A DNA stretch of 64,000 bases. Origin: Marinobacter adhaerens HP15. Lineage in GTDB: Bacteria > Pseudomonadota > Gammaproteobacteria > Pseudomonadales > Oleiphilaceae. The position numbers and the translations under genes are program-made. The notes beneath the pieces are model-generated. The model was not told where the DNA came from. It made no database searches and saw only the letters and a list, made by a program, of their open reading frames with translations. Below, piece by piece: positions 27,335-36,224 of this stretch; positions within the stretch are counted from its first letter, which is position 1, and each line of letters opens with the position of its first letter. The stretch covers positions 806,001-870,000 of the forward strand of contig NC_017506.1 of NCBI RefSeq assembly GCF_000166295.1. Reading direction: 5' to 3'.

Positions 27335-28561
27335 ATGGCAGAAGCCGCCAACAAAGAAACTGGTCAGGAAAAACCGCGTAGAGTGAAGTACCGGAAAACC
27401 AAGGCCAGTTGGAACCCTGCCATGCAGGCGATCCCGGTGCCGGGTATCCGTCGCATGGTGAATATGGCGGCCACCATGAAGGATGTTATTCATCTTTCCA
27501 TCGGTCAGCCTGATCTGCCGACCCCAAAGCACGTCATCGATGCCTACATCGATGCGCTCAACGCGGGGCAGACCGGCTATACCATGGATGCCGGCCTGCC
27601 TGAATTGCTGGTTGCCCTGCGCGACTACTACGGCAAGCGCTACAACCGGAAACTGACCCGGGACAATATCCTGATCACCAGTGGCGCTACAGAAGCCATG
27701 TACCTGGCTATTTCAGCCACCTCTGCGCCCGGGCGGCAGTTTATCGTGACGGACCCGTCGTTTTTGCTCTATGCGCCCCTGATTCGCATGAACGGTGGTG
27801 AAGTAAAGTTTGTGCAGACCCGGGCAGAGAATAACCACCAGCTGGATCCGGATGAGGTCATCAAGGCCATGGGGCCCAGGACTTATGCGCTGATCCTGAA
27901 CAACCCCAACAACCCGACCGGAGCGGTTTACCCGCGTAGCACCGTGGAGACCATCCTGGAGGAATGTGCCTATCGGGGAATTCAGGTGTATGCCGATGAA
28001 GTCTACGACCACCTGATCTTTGATGACGAAGACTTCGCCAGCGTGCTGAACTGCTCGATGGATCTGGACAACATCATGTGCATCAGCAGCTTTTCAAAAA
28101 CCTACAGCATGGCGGGGCTGCGGGTTGGCTGGGTGATTGCCAGTCAGGCGGCCATCAAGTCTCTGCGTCGCTTCCACATGTTCACCACCTCCGTGGCTAA
28201 CACGCCGTCCCAGTTTGCCGGCGTCGCTGCACTGACCGGTGACCAGCAGTGCGTTCGCGATATGGTAGATATCTACCGTGAGCGCCGGGACAAGGTGGTC
28301 GAGCTGGTCGATCAGACCCCCTACATGACCGGTTATAAGCCTGGCGGTGCCTTCTTTGCTTTCCCTGACCTTCCACCTCATGTCGATGGCTCTGATCTGG
28401 CCTTGCGAATGCTGAAGGAAACCGGCGTCTGCATGGTGCCCGGTGACGCCTTTGGCGAGGGATGCACCAACGCCGTTCGGATCAGTTTCTCCACGACCTG
28501 CGAGAAGCTGGAAGAGGCGTTCGATCGCGTCATCCCCTGGATGGCCAAGCAACAGTTCTGA
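27335..28561 (+). CDS. class I/II pyridoxal-phosphate aminotransferase
   Basis: 408 residues from ATG 27335, behind CAGGAGGT. Fold-type I aminotransferase: LILNNPNNPTGAVY, ADEVYDHLIFDD, and the PLP lysine (about 255) in SSFSKTYSMAGLRVGW. C-terminal NAVRISFSTT carries the substrate-carboxylate arginine. Aspartate/aromatic-type substrates are likely but not resolved. The N-terminus is basic (KPRRVKYRKTKASW). The next gene begins nine bases after the stop. Confidence 0.92.
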   Translation: MAEAANKETGQEKPRRVKYRKTKASWNPAMQAIPVPGIRRMVNMAATMKDVIHLSIGQPDLPTPKHVIDAYIDALNAGQTGYTMDAGLPELLVALRDYYGKRYNRKLTRDNILITSGATEAMYLAISATSAPGRQFIVTDPSFLLYAPLIRMNGGEVKFVQTRAENNHQLDPDEVIKAMGPRTYALILNNPNNPTGAVYPRSTVETILEECAYRGIQVYADEVYDHLIFDDEDFASVLNCSMDLDNIMCISSFSKTYSMAGLRVGWVIASQAAIKSLRRFHMFTTSVANTPSQFAGVAALTGDQQCVRDMVDIYRERRDKVVELVDQTPYMTGYKPGGAFFAFPDLPPHVDGSDLALRMLKETGVCMVPGDAFGEGCTNAVRISFSTTCEKLEEAFDRVIPWMAKQQF

Positions 28562-28570
28562 GGTGATGCC

Positions 28571-28762
28571 ATGTCCGCCCTGGATTCGGTACTGATTCAG
28601 TGCCCGTACTGCTGGGAGACGCTGGATGTCAGCGTCGACCCGTCGGTACCGGAACAGGAGTATGTCGAGGATTGCCAGGTCTGCTGCAGACCCATCTTGA
28701 TACACGTGGTTTTTGACGACACTCTTACGCCTCATGTCGAGGCCCGGGCCGAAAATGAATAG
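28571..28762 (+). CDS. CPXCG-motif cysteine-rich small protein
   Basis: 63 residues with two cysteine pairs (CPYCWE near 11 and CQVCC near 36), the layout of a small zinc ribbon in the CPXCG family. The C-terminal half is acidic. Function unknown. Its last eight bases overlap the start of the lipoprotein gene, so the two are probably translated together. Confidence 0.85.
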   Translation: MSALDSVLIQCPYCWETLDVSVDPSVPEQEYVEDCQVCCRPILIHVVFDDTLTPHVEARAENE

Positions 28763-29327
28763 AACGCCGATTTACGCCCTCCGTGCGCTTCTGGCCCTGC
28801 TGCTGGTGCTCGCCAGCGGTTGCGCCAGTCTGTCGCCCTATTCCATCTCCGAAGGCGAGCTGGAACGGCACCTTCAGGATGTGGTTCGCGACTTCGACCG
28901 CAACCAGCTGAATAGTGGTTCGCCATTGAGTCTGAGTCTCGACGACGCCGACATTACCCTTGGGCCAGATGGTCGCGATGTGGCGGTGATCGATGTGAGA
29001 GGTCAGGTGGCACTGAATGCGCTGATGGCGAAGCTGCCCGTGGACATTGCCTTGAAGGTCGAAGGGGCGCCGGTTTACGACAGCACTGAGAAAGCCATCT
29101 TTATCCGGCGGTTGCAGCTTCTTGAAAGCAGTATTGACTCTCCGTTCTTCAAAGGGGATTTGAAGCCTGTAACCGATACGGTCATGCGGCTGGTTGCCCA
29201 GATGCTGGAGACCATGCCGGTGTACCGACTGGACGAAACCGACTTCGCCCAGCGTATGTTCGGTATGATGCCGGTAGATGTGCGGGTAGCGCCTGGCCGG
29301 CTCGAGTTTGTCATGGCCGACCAGTAA
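28755..29327 (+). CDS. DUF1439 (YceB-like) outer-membrane lipoprotein
   Basis: 190 residues from ATG 28755, overlapping the preceding stop. A signal peptide ends in the lipobox LASGC (about residue 23), followed by ASLSPYSISEGELERHL, a conserved start of the YceB/DUF1439 family. The internal PVDIALKVEGAPVYD and the C-terminal DVRVAPGRLEFVM also fit. Members are periplasmic lipid-binding-like lipoproteins of unknown role. Residue +2 after the cysteine is Ala, so outer-membrane sorting is expected. Confidence 0.87.
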   Translation: MNRTPIYALRALLALLLVLASGCASLSPYSISEGELERHLQDVVRDFDRNQLNSGSPLSLSLDDADITLGPDGRDVAVIDVRGQVALNALMAKLPVDIALKVEGAPVYDSTEKAIFIRRLQLLESSIDSPFFKGDLKPVTDTVMRLVAQMLETMPVYRLDETDFAQRMFGMMPVDVRVAPGRLEFVMADQ

Positions 29328-29334
29328 CCCGGAT

Positions 29335-30489
29335 CTATCGGGACAGCCGCTCGCAGATCGCAGAGCCGATTTCGTGGGTGCCTCGTCGGCTGCCTGAGTT
29401 TTCGGCAAGGTCTGCAGCCACTGCATCGAACAGCTCCTTGCCAGCTGCGGCAATGGCAGGGTCCTTGCGGCCCAGCCACTCGAGCATGCGGGCGGCGGTA
29501 AAGAGCATGGCGGTGGGGTCAGCCAGGCCCTGGCCGGCAATATCCGGCGCGCTGCCATGGGTAGGTTCGAACATAGACGGCATATCCGGATCCGTCGGGT
29601 TCAGGTTGCAGGAGGGTGCCACGCCCATGCCACCTGACAGAACCGCAGCTAGGTCGGTAAGAATGTCCCCCTGGAGGTTGCTCGCGACGACCACGTCAAA
29701 GGCCCAGGGGCTTTGCACGAACTTCATGCAGGCCGCGTCCACCAGCTCATGATGCGTGGCCACGTCCGGGTATTCCTTGCTTATCTCGTCGAACGCTTCG
29801 GTGTACATGTCGCCCCAGTAGCGCAAGGCATTGCGCTTGGTGACCAGGCACACCTGGCTTTCACAGGTTCTGCCATCCAGGGTCCGGAATGTCCGTGTGC
29901 GGCCCTCCGAAACCCGGTCCGCGGCTCGGTTTCGGGCCTGTTCAAACCCATAGCGGATGATCCGGTCGGTTGCCTTGCGTGTGAACACCTCCATCTGGGT
30001 GGCCACTTCATCCGGCGTGCCCTTGCGCAGACGTCCACCCTGGCTGACGTACTCACCCTCGGAGTTTTCCCGAATCACCAGCATGTCGATGTCCTTGGCG
30101 CGCTCATCGGCCAGGTACTGGCGGGCACCGGGCAGAAGCCGGGCCGGACGTTCGCAGACCCACTGGTCGAACCCTTTGCGCATGTCCAGCAGTGGCGCCA
30201 GTGAGATGCTGTCTGGAAGCAGGTATCGGTCCGGATCGTCCATAGGGCCCGGATCGCCAAGGGCACCCAGAAGGATGGCATCGTACTTCTGTAACTGCGC
30301 CAGGGCATCCGCGGGCATGGATTCGCCATGCTCCTCGTGCCAGGCGTGGGATGGCCAGGGGAATCGAGTCCACTCAAGGTCCAGGCCGTGTTTGGCGCGC
30401 AGGGTCTCGAGGCAGCGCACAGCCTCGGCCACCACTTCAGGACCTATGCCGTCGCCCGGGGTTACAGCGATGCGGGTAGTTTGGGCCAT
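29335..30489 (-). CDS. isocitrate/isopropylmalate dehydrogenase-family enzyme (tartrate or D-malate dehydrogenase type)
   Basis: 384 residues. The start is ATG 30489 (MAQTTRIAVTPGDGIGPEV), with AAGGAG upstream on the minus strand. Features: the P-loop-like GDGIGPEV, VIRENSEGEYVSQGGR, NLQGDILTDLAAVLSGG (metal-binding aspartates) and EPTHGSAPDIAGQGLADP (NAD-binding). The RENSEGEY form and length fit the tartrate/D-malate dehydrogenase subgroup rather than LeuB, and no leu genes are nearby. Its stop lies seven bases from that of the convergent lipoprotein gene. Confidence 0.88.
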   Translation of the reverse strand: MAQTTRIAVTPGDGIGPEVVAEAVRCLETLRAKHGLDLEWTRFPWPSHAWHEEHGESMPADALAQLQKYDAILLGALGDPGPMDDPDRYLLPDSISLAPLLDMRKGFDQWVCERPARLLPGARQYLADERAKDIDMLVIRENSEGEYVSQGGRLRKGTPDEVATQMEVFTRKATDRIIRYGFEQARNRAADRVSEGRTRTFRTLDGRTCESQVCLVTKRNALRYWGDMYTEAFDEISKEYPDVATHHELVDAACMKFVQSPWAFDVVVASNLQGDILTDLAAVLSGGMGVAPSCNLNPTDPDMPSMFEPTHGSAPDIAGQGLADPTAMLFTAARMLEWLGRKDPAIAAAGKELFDAVAADLAENSGSRRGTHEIGSAICERLSR

Positions 30490-30682
30490 TAGGGAAACTC
30501 CTTTTGTGGACAGACACGTATAAACGACAAACCCCAGTTTAGTCATGTAGGCAGGGGATGCCACCGTTTGACACGCTTTAACCAGAAAGTGGTTTTACCG
30601 GGGAGGGGATCGCGGCTATATTGGGTGAAAAATACGCCATATAAACATAGCAAAACCGCCAGAAGTGAATTCAGGAGTTGAA

Positions 30683-31453
30683 GTGAACCAACCCGCCGTA
30701 CTGTTTGACGAGTCTCATTGCGAGCAATGTGCATGTGGAGAGGGGTTGGATTTTTCCTTTACCTTCGCGTTCCAGCCCATTGTTGACGTTCTCAACAAAT
30801 CTGTTTACGCCTACGAGGCGCTGGTGCGAGGCACCGAGGGTCAGGGGGCGATGAGTGTCCTCTCGAAGGTAACCGAGCAGAATCGCTACGCCTTCGATCA
30901 GGTTTGTCGGGTCAAGGCGGTCAAGCTTGCCGCCAGGCTGAACATGGAGCCGATGCTCAGCATTAATTTTATGCCCAACGCGGTGTACCGGGCCGAGTAC
31001 TGTATTCGCACGACCCTGGCGGCTGCCAAGACCTACAATTTCGATACCCGGAAAATCATTTTCGAGCTTACTGAGGACGAACAGCTGACCTCCACATCTG
31101 TCGACCACCTCGTGTCGATTATCGAGGCTTATCAGGAGATGGGTTTCAGCACCGCCATTGATGATTTCGGGGCCGGTTTCTCACGGTACAATGTCATGAT
31201 GGCCAGCCCACCCGATCTGTTGAAGCTGGATATGGCATTGATCCGTGATATTGATCGGCAGCCGAACAAGCAGGCCGTTGTTGCAGGCATCATTACCATG
31301 ATGACTCAGCTTGGCGGTCAGATCATCGCTGAGGGCGTCGAAACCAAGGAAGAATACTTCTGGTTGCGCTCCCAGGGGATCAATCTCTACCAGGGCTATC
31401 TATTCGCCAAACCGGGGTTCGAGTGCCTTCCGGAGCCCGTGTTTCCGGCCTGA
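30683..31453 (+). CDS. stand-alone EAL-domain c-di-GMP phosphodiesterase
   Basis: 256 residues from GTG 30683, behind AGGAG; an earlier in-frame GTG at 30665 lacks a site. The N-terminus has a cysteine cluster (HCEQCACGEG) before the EAL fold. Catalytic motifs look complete: YEALVRG, INFMPN, FELTEDE, AIDDFGAGF, LLKLDM, EGVET and YQGYLF. It resembles stand-alone or BLUF-linked EAL proteins (YcgF/BlrP1 type) without the light sensor. Degradation of c-di-GMP is therefore expected. Confidence 0.9.
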   Translation: MNQPAVLFDESHCEQCACGEGLDFSFTFAFQPIVDVLNKSVYAYEALVRGTEGQGAMSVLSKVTEQNRYAFDQVCRVKAVKLAARLNMEPMLSINFMPNAVYRAEYCIRTTLAAAKTYNFDTRKIIFELTEDEQLTSTSVDHLVSIIEAYQEMGFSTAIDDFGAGFSRYNVMMASPPDLLKLDMALIRDIDRQPNKQAVVAGIITMMTQLGGQIIAEGVETKEEYFWLRSQGINLYQGYLFAKPGFECLPEPVFPA

Positions 31454-31482
31454 CGGGCCTCTAAACTGACAGGAACGACACC

Positions 31483-31839
31483 TTGCTATACCGAATGATC
31501 ACCATTGTCGGCGGACTGGTTTTTGTCATCATCCTGTTCGCCCTGATCTGGTTTTTCTGCAAGAAATTTCTTGAGCACCACGGTGTTACCGACCAGGTCA
31601 AAGACCGGGCCATGGTTCTGGCCACCTGGACCTTTGCCGGTATCAGCGTCGGACTGGTATTTGCGGTGGTTGGTGCATTTGTCCTGGGCCCCTGGGCTTT
31701 CTACCGAACCCTGAGGGGCCACGATGTGGAGATATCCGATGGTGCCGCCGTCTGGTGGGGCCTCGGCATCGTAATGGCGTCCCTGGGGATCACGGCTATC
31801 GGATTCTTCGGTTTCCTGATGGTGGTTGGCGCCTACTGA
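31483..31839 (+). CDS. small membrane protein, unknown
   Basis: 118 residues from TTG 31483 (ACAGGA upstream), or 114 from ATG 31495. Three transmembrane segments are evident: about residues 5-25 (ITIVGGLVFVIILFALIWFF), 48-70 (TWTFAGISVGLVFAVVGAFV) and 88-115 (GLGIVMASLGITAIGFFGFLM). I do not recognise a family. It follows the EAL gene by 29 bases and may be co-transcribed. Confidence 0.7.
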   Translation: MLYRMITIVGGLVFVIILFALIWFFCKKFLEHHGVTDQVKDRAMVLATWTFAGISVGLVFAVVGAFVLGPWAFYRTLRGHDVEISDGAAVWWGLGIVMASLGITAIGFFGFLMVVGAY

Positions 31840-31842
31840 GGC

Positions 31843-32736
31843 TCAACTGATTGCCTTCAACTGCTCCCGGAACCAGATCAGCGCCGGCTCCCGCTCGTAA
31901 GCCTTGTGCCAATACAGGTGTACGTCGATAGACGGCAGGTCCGCCGGCGGATCCATAATCCGGATGTTGGCCCGCTCGGCGATAATTCTGGCGTAAGCTT
32001 CCGGCATGGTCAGCAGCAGATCGGTCTCTTCCACCACTCTGCAGGCGGCATAGTAGTGCTGACACCTCAAGCGGATACTCCGTTGTACCCCCAGTCGCGA
32101 TAGTTCAAAGTCCTCGATCCCGGGTCCTTCGGTCCGCGAGGATACCAGCACGTGTTTTGCGGACAGGTACCCCTCCATATCCAGCGACTCTGTTGCCAGC
32201 GGGTGCCCCTCCCGGGCCAGAACCACCAGGCGGTCGCGCCTCAGCAGTTCGTGGGACGTCTGGTTACTGACGGGCAACAGCACATCCACGGCAAAATCCA
32301 GTTTTCCGGCCGCCAGTTGCGTCTCCATGTCGCGCCTCGCGATCCTCTGGCTGACAATTTCCAGTTCCGGATAGGCGTCCAGGCGCGCCATCAGGCGGGG
32401 CAGGAAGGTCGATTCCAGAATGTCACGTAGCCCGAGCGAATAGGTTTTACGCTGGGTGGCCGGATCAAAGGCATGAAACTGGTTTACCGCGCCCTGGATC
32501 TGGGTGAGGCCCGGCCGCATGGACTCAAGGAATCGCCGGGCCAGTGGTGTTGGCACCATCTGGTTGCCCTGACGGGTAAACAGGGGGTCGTCAAAATGGT
32601 CCCTTAGCCTCGACAGGGAATGACTGACAGCCGGCTGAGTGAGATGCAGTGACCTGGCTGCACGAGTCAGGCTTCCCTCCCGGTAGATGGTGTCGAACAC
32701 GTGCAACAGGTTCAGGTCCAGGCGGTTGAGGGCCAT
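31843..32736 (-). CDS. LysR-family transcriptional regulator
   Basis: 297 residues. The N-terminal winged helix-turn-helix (residues 1-65: LNLLHVFDTIYREGSLTRAA then LHLTQPAVSHSLSRLRDHF) is typical, followed by a substrate-binding domain. It is divergent from the acyl-CoA dehydrogenase gene across a 153-base AT-rich gap (32737-32889), the usual position for a LysR protein controlling its neighbour. A fatty-acid-derived CoA ester or acid is a likely inducer. Confidence 0.93.
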   Translation of the reverse strand: MALNRLDLNLLHVFDTIYREGSLTRAARSLHLTQPAVSHSLSRLRDHFDDPLFTRQGNQMVPTPLARRFLESMRPGLTQIQGAVNQFHAFDPATQRKTYSLGLRDILESTFLPRLMARLDAYPELEIVSQRIARRDMETQLAAGKLDFAVDVLLPVSNQTSHELLRRDRLVVLAREGHPLATESLDMEGYLSAKHVLVSSRTEGPGIEDFELSRLGVQRSIRLRCQHYYAACRVVEETDLLLTMPEAYARIIAERANIRIMDPPADLPSIDVHLYWHKAYEREPALIWFREQLKAIS

Positions 32737-32889
32737 GAGCGGGATCCGTTTCTGGAGAATTTGAATAAGTTTGGTTAATAATAAACGATAAGAATAATTC
32801 AGTCGCGTAATAGTTAAGTCATCCCTAGACTGGTCTCAACGTGATGATTCCGTGCACGCCACCGTGCAACCGTTAGCGAGGAGACGGCG

Positions 32890-34101
32890 ATGGATTTCAA
32901 TATTTCCGAGAAAGGGCAGGATTATCTCAACCGCGTGAAGCAGTTCATGAAGGATGAGATTTTTCCCATCGAAGAGCAGTACCACAAGGAGCTTGCTTCT
33001 CTGGATAACCGCTGGGTTGTGCTGCCGATCATCCGGGAGCTAAAGGAAAAAGCCAAAGCCCAGGGCCTCTGGAACATGTTTTTCCCGGATGAAAAATACG
33101 GCTGTGGCCTGTTGAACTCCGACTACGCCCTGATTGCCGAGGAAACCGGCCGTAGCTTCATTGCCCCGGAGATTTTTAACTGCAACGCGCCAGACACCGG
33201 CAATATGGAAGTATTGATCCACTATGGCTCTCAAGAGCAAAAAGCCGAGTGGTTACCGCGTCTGCTGAGCGGCGAGATCCGCTCCGCCTTCTGTATGACT
33301 GAGCCGGCGGTTGCCTCTTCCGATGCCACCAATATGGAGGCAACGGCCGTTGTTGAAGGCGACGAAGTGGTTCTGAACGGTCGCAAGTGGTGGAGCACCG
33401 GTATCGGGCATCCCGACTGTAAGGTTGCCATCTTCATGGGTCTGACGGATCCGGATGCGCACAAGCATCGCCGTCATTCCATGGTGCTGGTGCCTCTGGA
33501 CACGCCTGGCGTCAAGATCGAGCGTATGCTGCCGGTATTCGGTGAATATGATGAGCCCTATGGCCATGGCGAGGTGCTTTTCGACAACGTGCGTTTGCCC
33601 AAGAGCGCATTCATTGCCGGTCCGGGTCGGGGATTCGAGATTGCCCAGGGCCGTCTTGGGCCGGGCCGAGTGCACCACTGTATGCGGGCGATTGGTGCGG
33701 CAGAGCGCACGCTGGAGATTCTGATCAAGCGGGCAACGACTCGTGAGGCCTTCGGGCGGCCGATCGCCAAGCTGGGCGGCAATCCGGATATCATTGCCAA
33801 TGCCCGCATGGCCATTGAGCAGGCCCGTCTGCTCACGCTGAAATGCGCCTGGGCACTGGATACCAAGGGCATCATGGGGGCGCTTCAAGAGGTCTCCATG
33901 ATCAAGGCGGTGATTCCATCCATGCTGCAGACCATTGTGGATCAGGCCATTCAGATTCACGGTGGTGCCGGAGTCAGTGATGACGATTTCCCGCTGACAC
34001 AGCTGTTTGCCTATGCCCGTGTTTTACGCCTGGCGGATGGCCCGGATGAGGTGCATCGGGCTATGGTGGCCCGTCTTGAGCTGCGTAAATATAAAAATTG
34101 A
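32890..34101 (+). CDS. acyl-CoA dehydrogenase, ACAD10/11-like
   Basis: 403 residues. FAD enzyme of the acyl-CoA dehydrogenase family: AFCMTEPAVASSDATNMEAT, WWSTGIGHPDCKVAIFMG, GRGFEIAQGRLGPGRVHHCM, and a C-terminal HGGAGVSDD ... RLADGPDEVH. These segments follow the dehydrogenase half of animal ACAD10/ACAD11 more closely than short- or medium-chain ACADs. In ACAD11 that half is fused to a phosphotransferase; here a matching kinase gene lies at 35160-36224. The start has AGGAGA upstream. Confidence 0.93.
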   Translation: MDFNISEKGQDYLNRVKQFMKDEIFPIEEQYHKELASLDNRWVVLPIIRELKEKAKAQGLWNMFFPDEKYGCGLLNSDYALIAEETGRSFIAPEIFNCNAPDTGNMEVLIHYGSQEQKAEWLPRLLSGEIRSAFCMTEPAVASSDATNMEATAVVEGDEVVLNGRKWWSTGIGHPDCKVAIFMGLTDPDAHKHRRHSMVLVPLDTPGVKIERMLPVFGEYDEPYGHGEVLFDNVRLPKSAFIAGPGRGFEIAQGRLGPGRVHHCMRAIGAAERTLEILIKRATTREAFGRPIAKLGGNPDIIANARMAIEQARLLTLKCAWALDTKGIMGALQEVSMIKAVIPSMLQTIVDQAIQIHGGAGVSDDDFPLTQLFAYARVLRLADGPDEVHRAMVARLELRKYKN

Positions 34102-34120
34102 GAATCTGAATCGGGAGTCT

Positions 34121-34234
34121 GGATTCGGCGGAAGGGTGTTTCTGAAACACGCTCCTTGCGGCACGTCCCTGTGACGCTTGGGCTCCGCCATCCATCGCTC
34201 CGCACAGTTTCAGAAACACCCTTCCGCCAAATCC
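34121..34234. repeat. composite stem-loop repeat, copy 1
   Basis: Outer arms 34121-34148 and 34207-34234 are inverted repeats of 28 bases with one mismatch (inner 22 bases perfect). The 58-base loop holds a small CAC/GTG hairpin (34162-34173) and a second CCATCC core that is degenerate here. It shares this core with copies at 43843-43945 and 55349-55456. It lies between the dehydrogenase stop and the SDR start, inside the presumed operon. Confidence 0.8.
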
Positions 34235-34289
34235 GTCGTACTTCGGAGTTGGTTTCAGTTTTTAGCAAGATAACAGCGGGGAAGCATTG

Positions 34290-35108
34290 ATGACTCAGAG
34301 AGTATTCATAACCGGAGGCGCCAGCGGACTTGGCCGCGCCATAGCACTGCGTTATGCCAAAGAAGGCGCCAAAGTCTGCATCGGCGACATTAACCCGGAG
34401 CAGGGTGTTGGCGTCGAGAAAGAGATTAATGCGGCCGGAGGCGAAGGCTATTTCGTCGAATGCGATGTTCGACGCCTGACCGATTTCGAAAAGGTCCGGG
34501 ATGATCTGGTGAAGAAGTGGGGTGGCGTTGATGTGGTGGTGAACAACGCTGGCGTTGCCTCTGCCGGTTCCATTGAAGATACCACAATGGCGGATTGGGA
34601 GTGGATTCTCGATATCAATGTGCTGGGGGTGGTTCGCGGCTGTAAGGCGTTCACGCCGCAGTTCAAGCAGCAGGGCTCCGGGGCATTTGTGAATGTGGCC
34701 TCCATGGCCGGGCTGATGCTGGCGCCGTTGATGGATAGCTACAATGTGACCAAGGCCGGGGTGATTGCCCTGTCTGAAACCCTGAGTCAGGAGCTTCGGG
34801 ATGCCGGTATTCATGTGAGCTGTGTGTGCCCCGCATTTTTCCAGACCAATCTGACCAGCAGCATGCGTTCAGATATCCCTGGCATTCAGCAGAATGTGAA
34901 CAAGCTGATGAAGCGCTCCACGGTAACCGCCGAGGACGTGGCCGAGGATATTTTCCGGTCGGTGGAGAACAAGAGCTTCTGGGTATTGCCCCATGCCAAG
35001 GAGCGCCGCATGTGGATGCTCAAACGCCATGCGCCCAAGGCCTTCGACTGGCTGATGCATCAGGAAAGCAAGCGCTGGATGAGCAAGATGGGTGGCAGCA
35101 AGGCCTGA
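34290..35108 (+). CDS. short-chain dehydrogenase/reductase
   Basis: 272 residues from ATG 34290 (GGGGAAG upstream; a TTG directly before it is less likely). Classical SDR: cofactor loop ITGGASGLGRAIA, VVVNNAGVASAG, catalytic Ser in NVASMAGLM and YNVTK. The C-terminal 50 residues (KRHAPKAFDWLMHQESKRWM) are longer than usual and basic/aromatic, seen in SDRs acting on lipids. Probable role: oxidation or reduction of a hydroxyacyl intermediate in the locus. Confidence 0.9.
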   Translation: MTQRVFITGGASGLGRAIALRYAKEGAKVCIGDINPEQGVGVEKEINAAGGEGYFVECDVRRLTDFEKVRDDLVKKWGGVDVVVNNAGVASAGSIEDTTMADWEWILDINVLGVVRGCKAFTPQFKQQGSGAFVNVASMAGLMLAPLMDSYNVTKAGVIALSETLSQELRDAGIHVSCVCPAFFQTNLTSSMRSDIPGIQQNVNKLMKRSTVTAEDVAEDIFRSVENKSFWVLPHAKERRMWMLKRHAPKAFDWLMHQESKRWMSKMGGSKA

Positions 35109-35159
35109 GGGCGCGGTTTTTTACTGTTTTAAACTGAAGATTCAAAAGGAGAGTCCTGA

Positions 35160-36224
35160 ATGACCCAGATCGACGAGGCCGTGGACATCCGGGAAGGCGA
35201 GGAACTGGACACTGGCGCCGTAGACCGGTTCATGAAAGAGGCGATCCCGGATCTGCAAGGCGAGCCAGAGATTCGTCAATACCCGGGTGGCGCCTCAAAC
35301 CTGACCTATCAGGTGGATTACGGCGACCGGTCCTACGTCTTGCGCCGGCCGCCGTTTGGCAAGATTGCCAAGTCTGCCCACGACATGCTGCGTGAGGCGA
35401 AGGTCATGCGGGCGCTCAAACCGGTTTATCCCTACGTACCCAACATCATTGCCATTTGCGATGATCACGACGTGCTGGGTTGCGATTTCTACGTGATGGA
35501 ACGGTTGAAGGGCATTATCCTGCGCCAGGACTTTCCCAAGGATTTCGAGCTCAGTGAAGCCGATACCCGCAAGCTTTGCCTGAACGTGATCGACAAACTG
35601 GTGGATCTTCACCGTGTGGATGCCAAGGCAGCAGGCCTGGACAAGCTGGGCAAGGGCGAGGGCTACGTTCAGCGCCAGATTGGCGGTTGGAGTGACCGTT
35701 TCCGCAAGGCCCGCACCGACGATGTGGGTGACTTTGAGCAGGTAATGAGCTGGCTCAATGACAAGATGCCAGAAGACATTGCCCAGGTGGTGATCCACAA
35801 TGATTTCCGCTTCGACAACGTGGTGCTGAACCCGGACAACCCGTTCGAGGTTATTGGCGTACTGGACTGGGAGATGGCCACCATCGGTGATCCGCTGATG
35901 GATCTTGGAAACAGCCTGGCCTACTGGATTGAGGCGGACGACGAAGGCCCGTTCCAGATGCTGCGCCGCCAACCGACCCATCGCCCGGGCATGCTTACCC
36001 GCAAGGAAGTGGTGGCATATTACATGGAGCAGTCCGGCTTCAAGGTCGACAACTTCGACTTCTATGAGATCTACGGCCTGTTCCGGCTGGCAGTGATCAT
36101 CCAGCAGATCTATTACCGTTTCTACCATGGCCAGACCAAGGACAAGCGTTTCGCCGCCTTTGGCCATGCCGCTAATTATCTCGAAAAGCGCTGCCAGCGG
36201 TTGATTGCGGAGAGCTCCCTGTAA
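35160..36224 (+). CDS. APH-family phosphotransferase, ACAD10/11 kinase-like (LvaA type)
   Basis: 354 residues. Aminoglycoside-phosphotransferase fold: a GGASNLTYQVDYGDRSYVLRRPP start, the catalytic loop VIHNDFRFDNVVLN (catalytic Asp near 215) and VLDWEMATIGDPLMDLG (metal-binding Asp). PPFGKIAKSAHDMLREAKVM and YPYVPNI are typical of the subgroup fused to ACAD in animals and of LvaA, which phosphorylates 4-hydroxyacyl-CoA in levulinate catabolism. Next to an ACAD11-like dehydrogenase, a hydroxyacyl-CoA kinase is a better guess than drug resistance. Confidence 0.9.
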   Translation: MTQIDEAVDIREGEELDTGAVDRFMKEAIPDLQGEPEIRQYPGGASNLTYQVDYGDRSYVLRRPPFGKIAKSAHDMLREAKVMRALKPVYPYVPNIIAICDDHDVLGCDFYVMERLKGIILRQDFPKDFELSEADTRKLCLNVIDKLVDLHRVDAKAAGLDKLGKGEGYVQRQIGGWSDRFRKARTDDVGDFEQVMSWLNDKMPEDIAQVVIHNDFRFDNVVLNPDNPFEVIGVLDWEMATIGDPLMDLGNSLAYWIEADDEGPFQMLRRQPTHRPGMLTRKEVVAYYMEQSGFKVDNFDFYEIYGLFRLAVIIQQIYYRFYHGQTKDKRFAAFGHAANYLEKRCQRLIAESSL

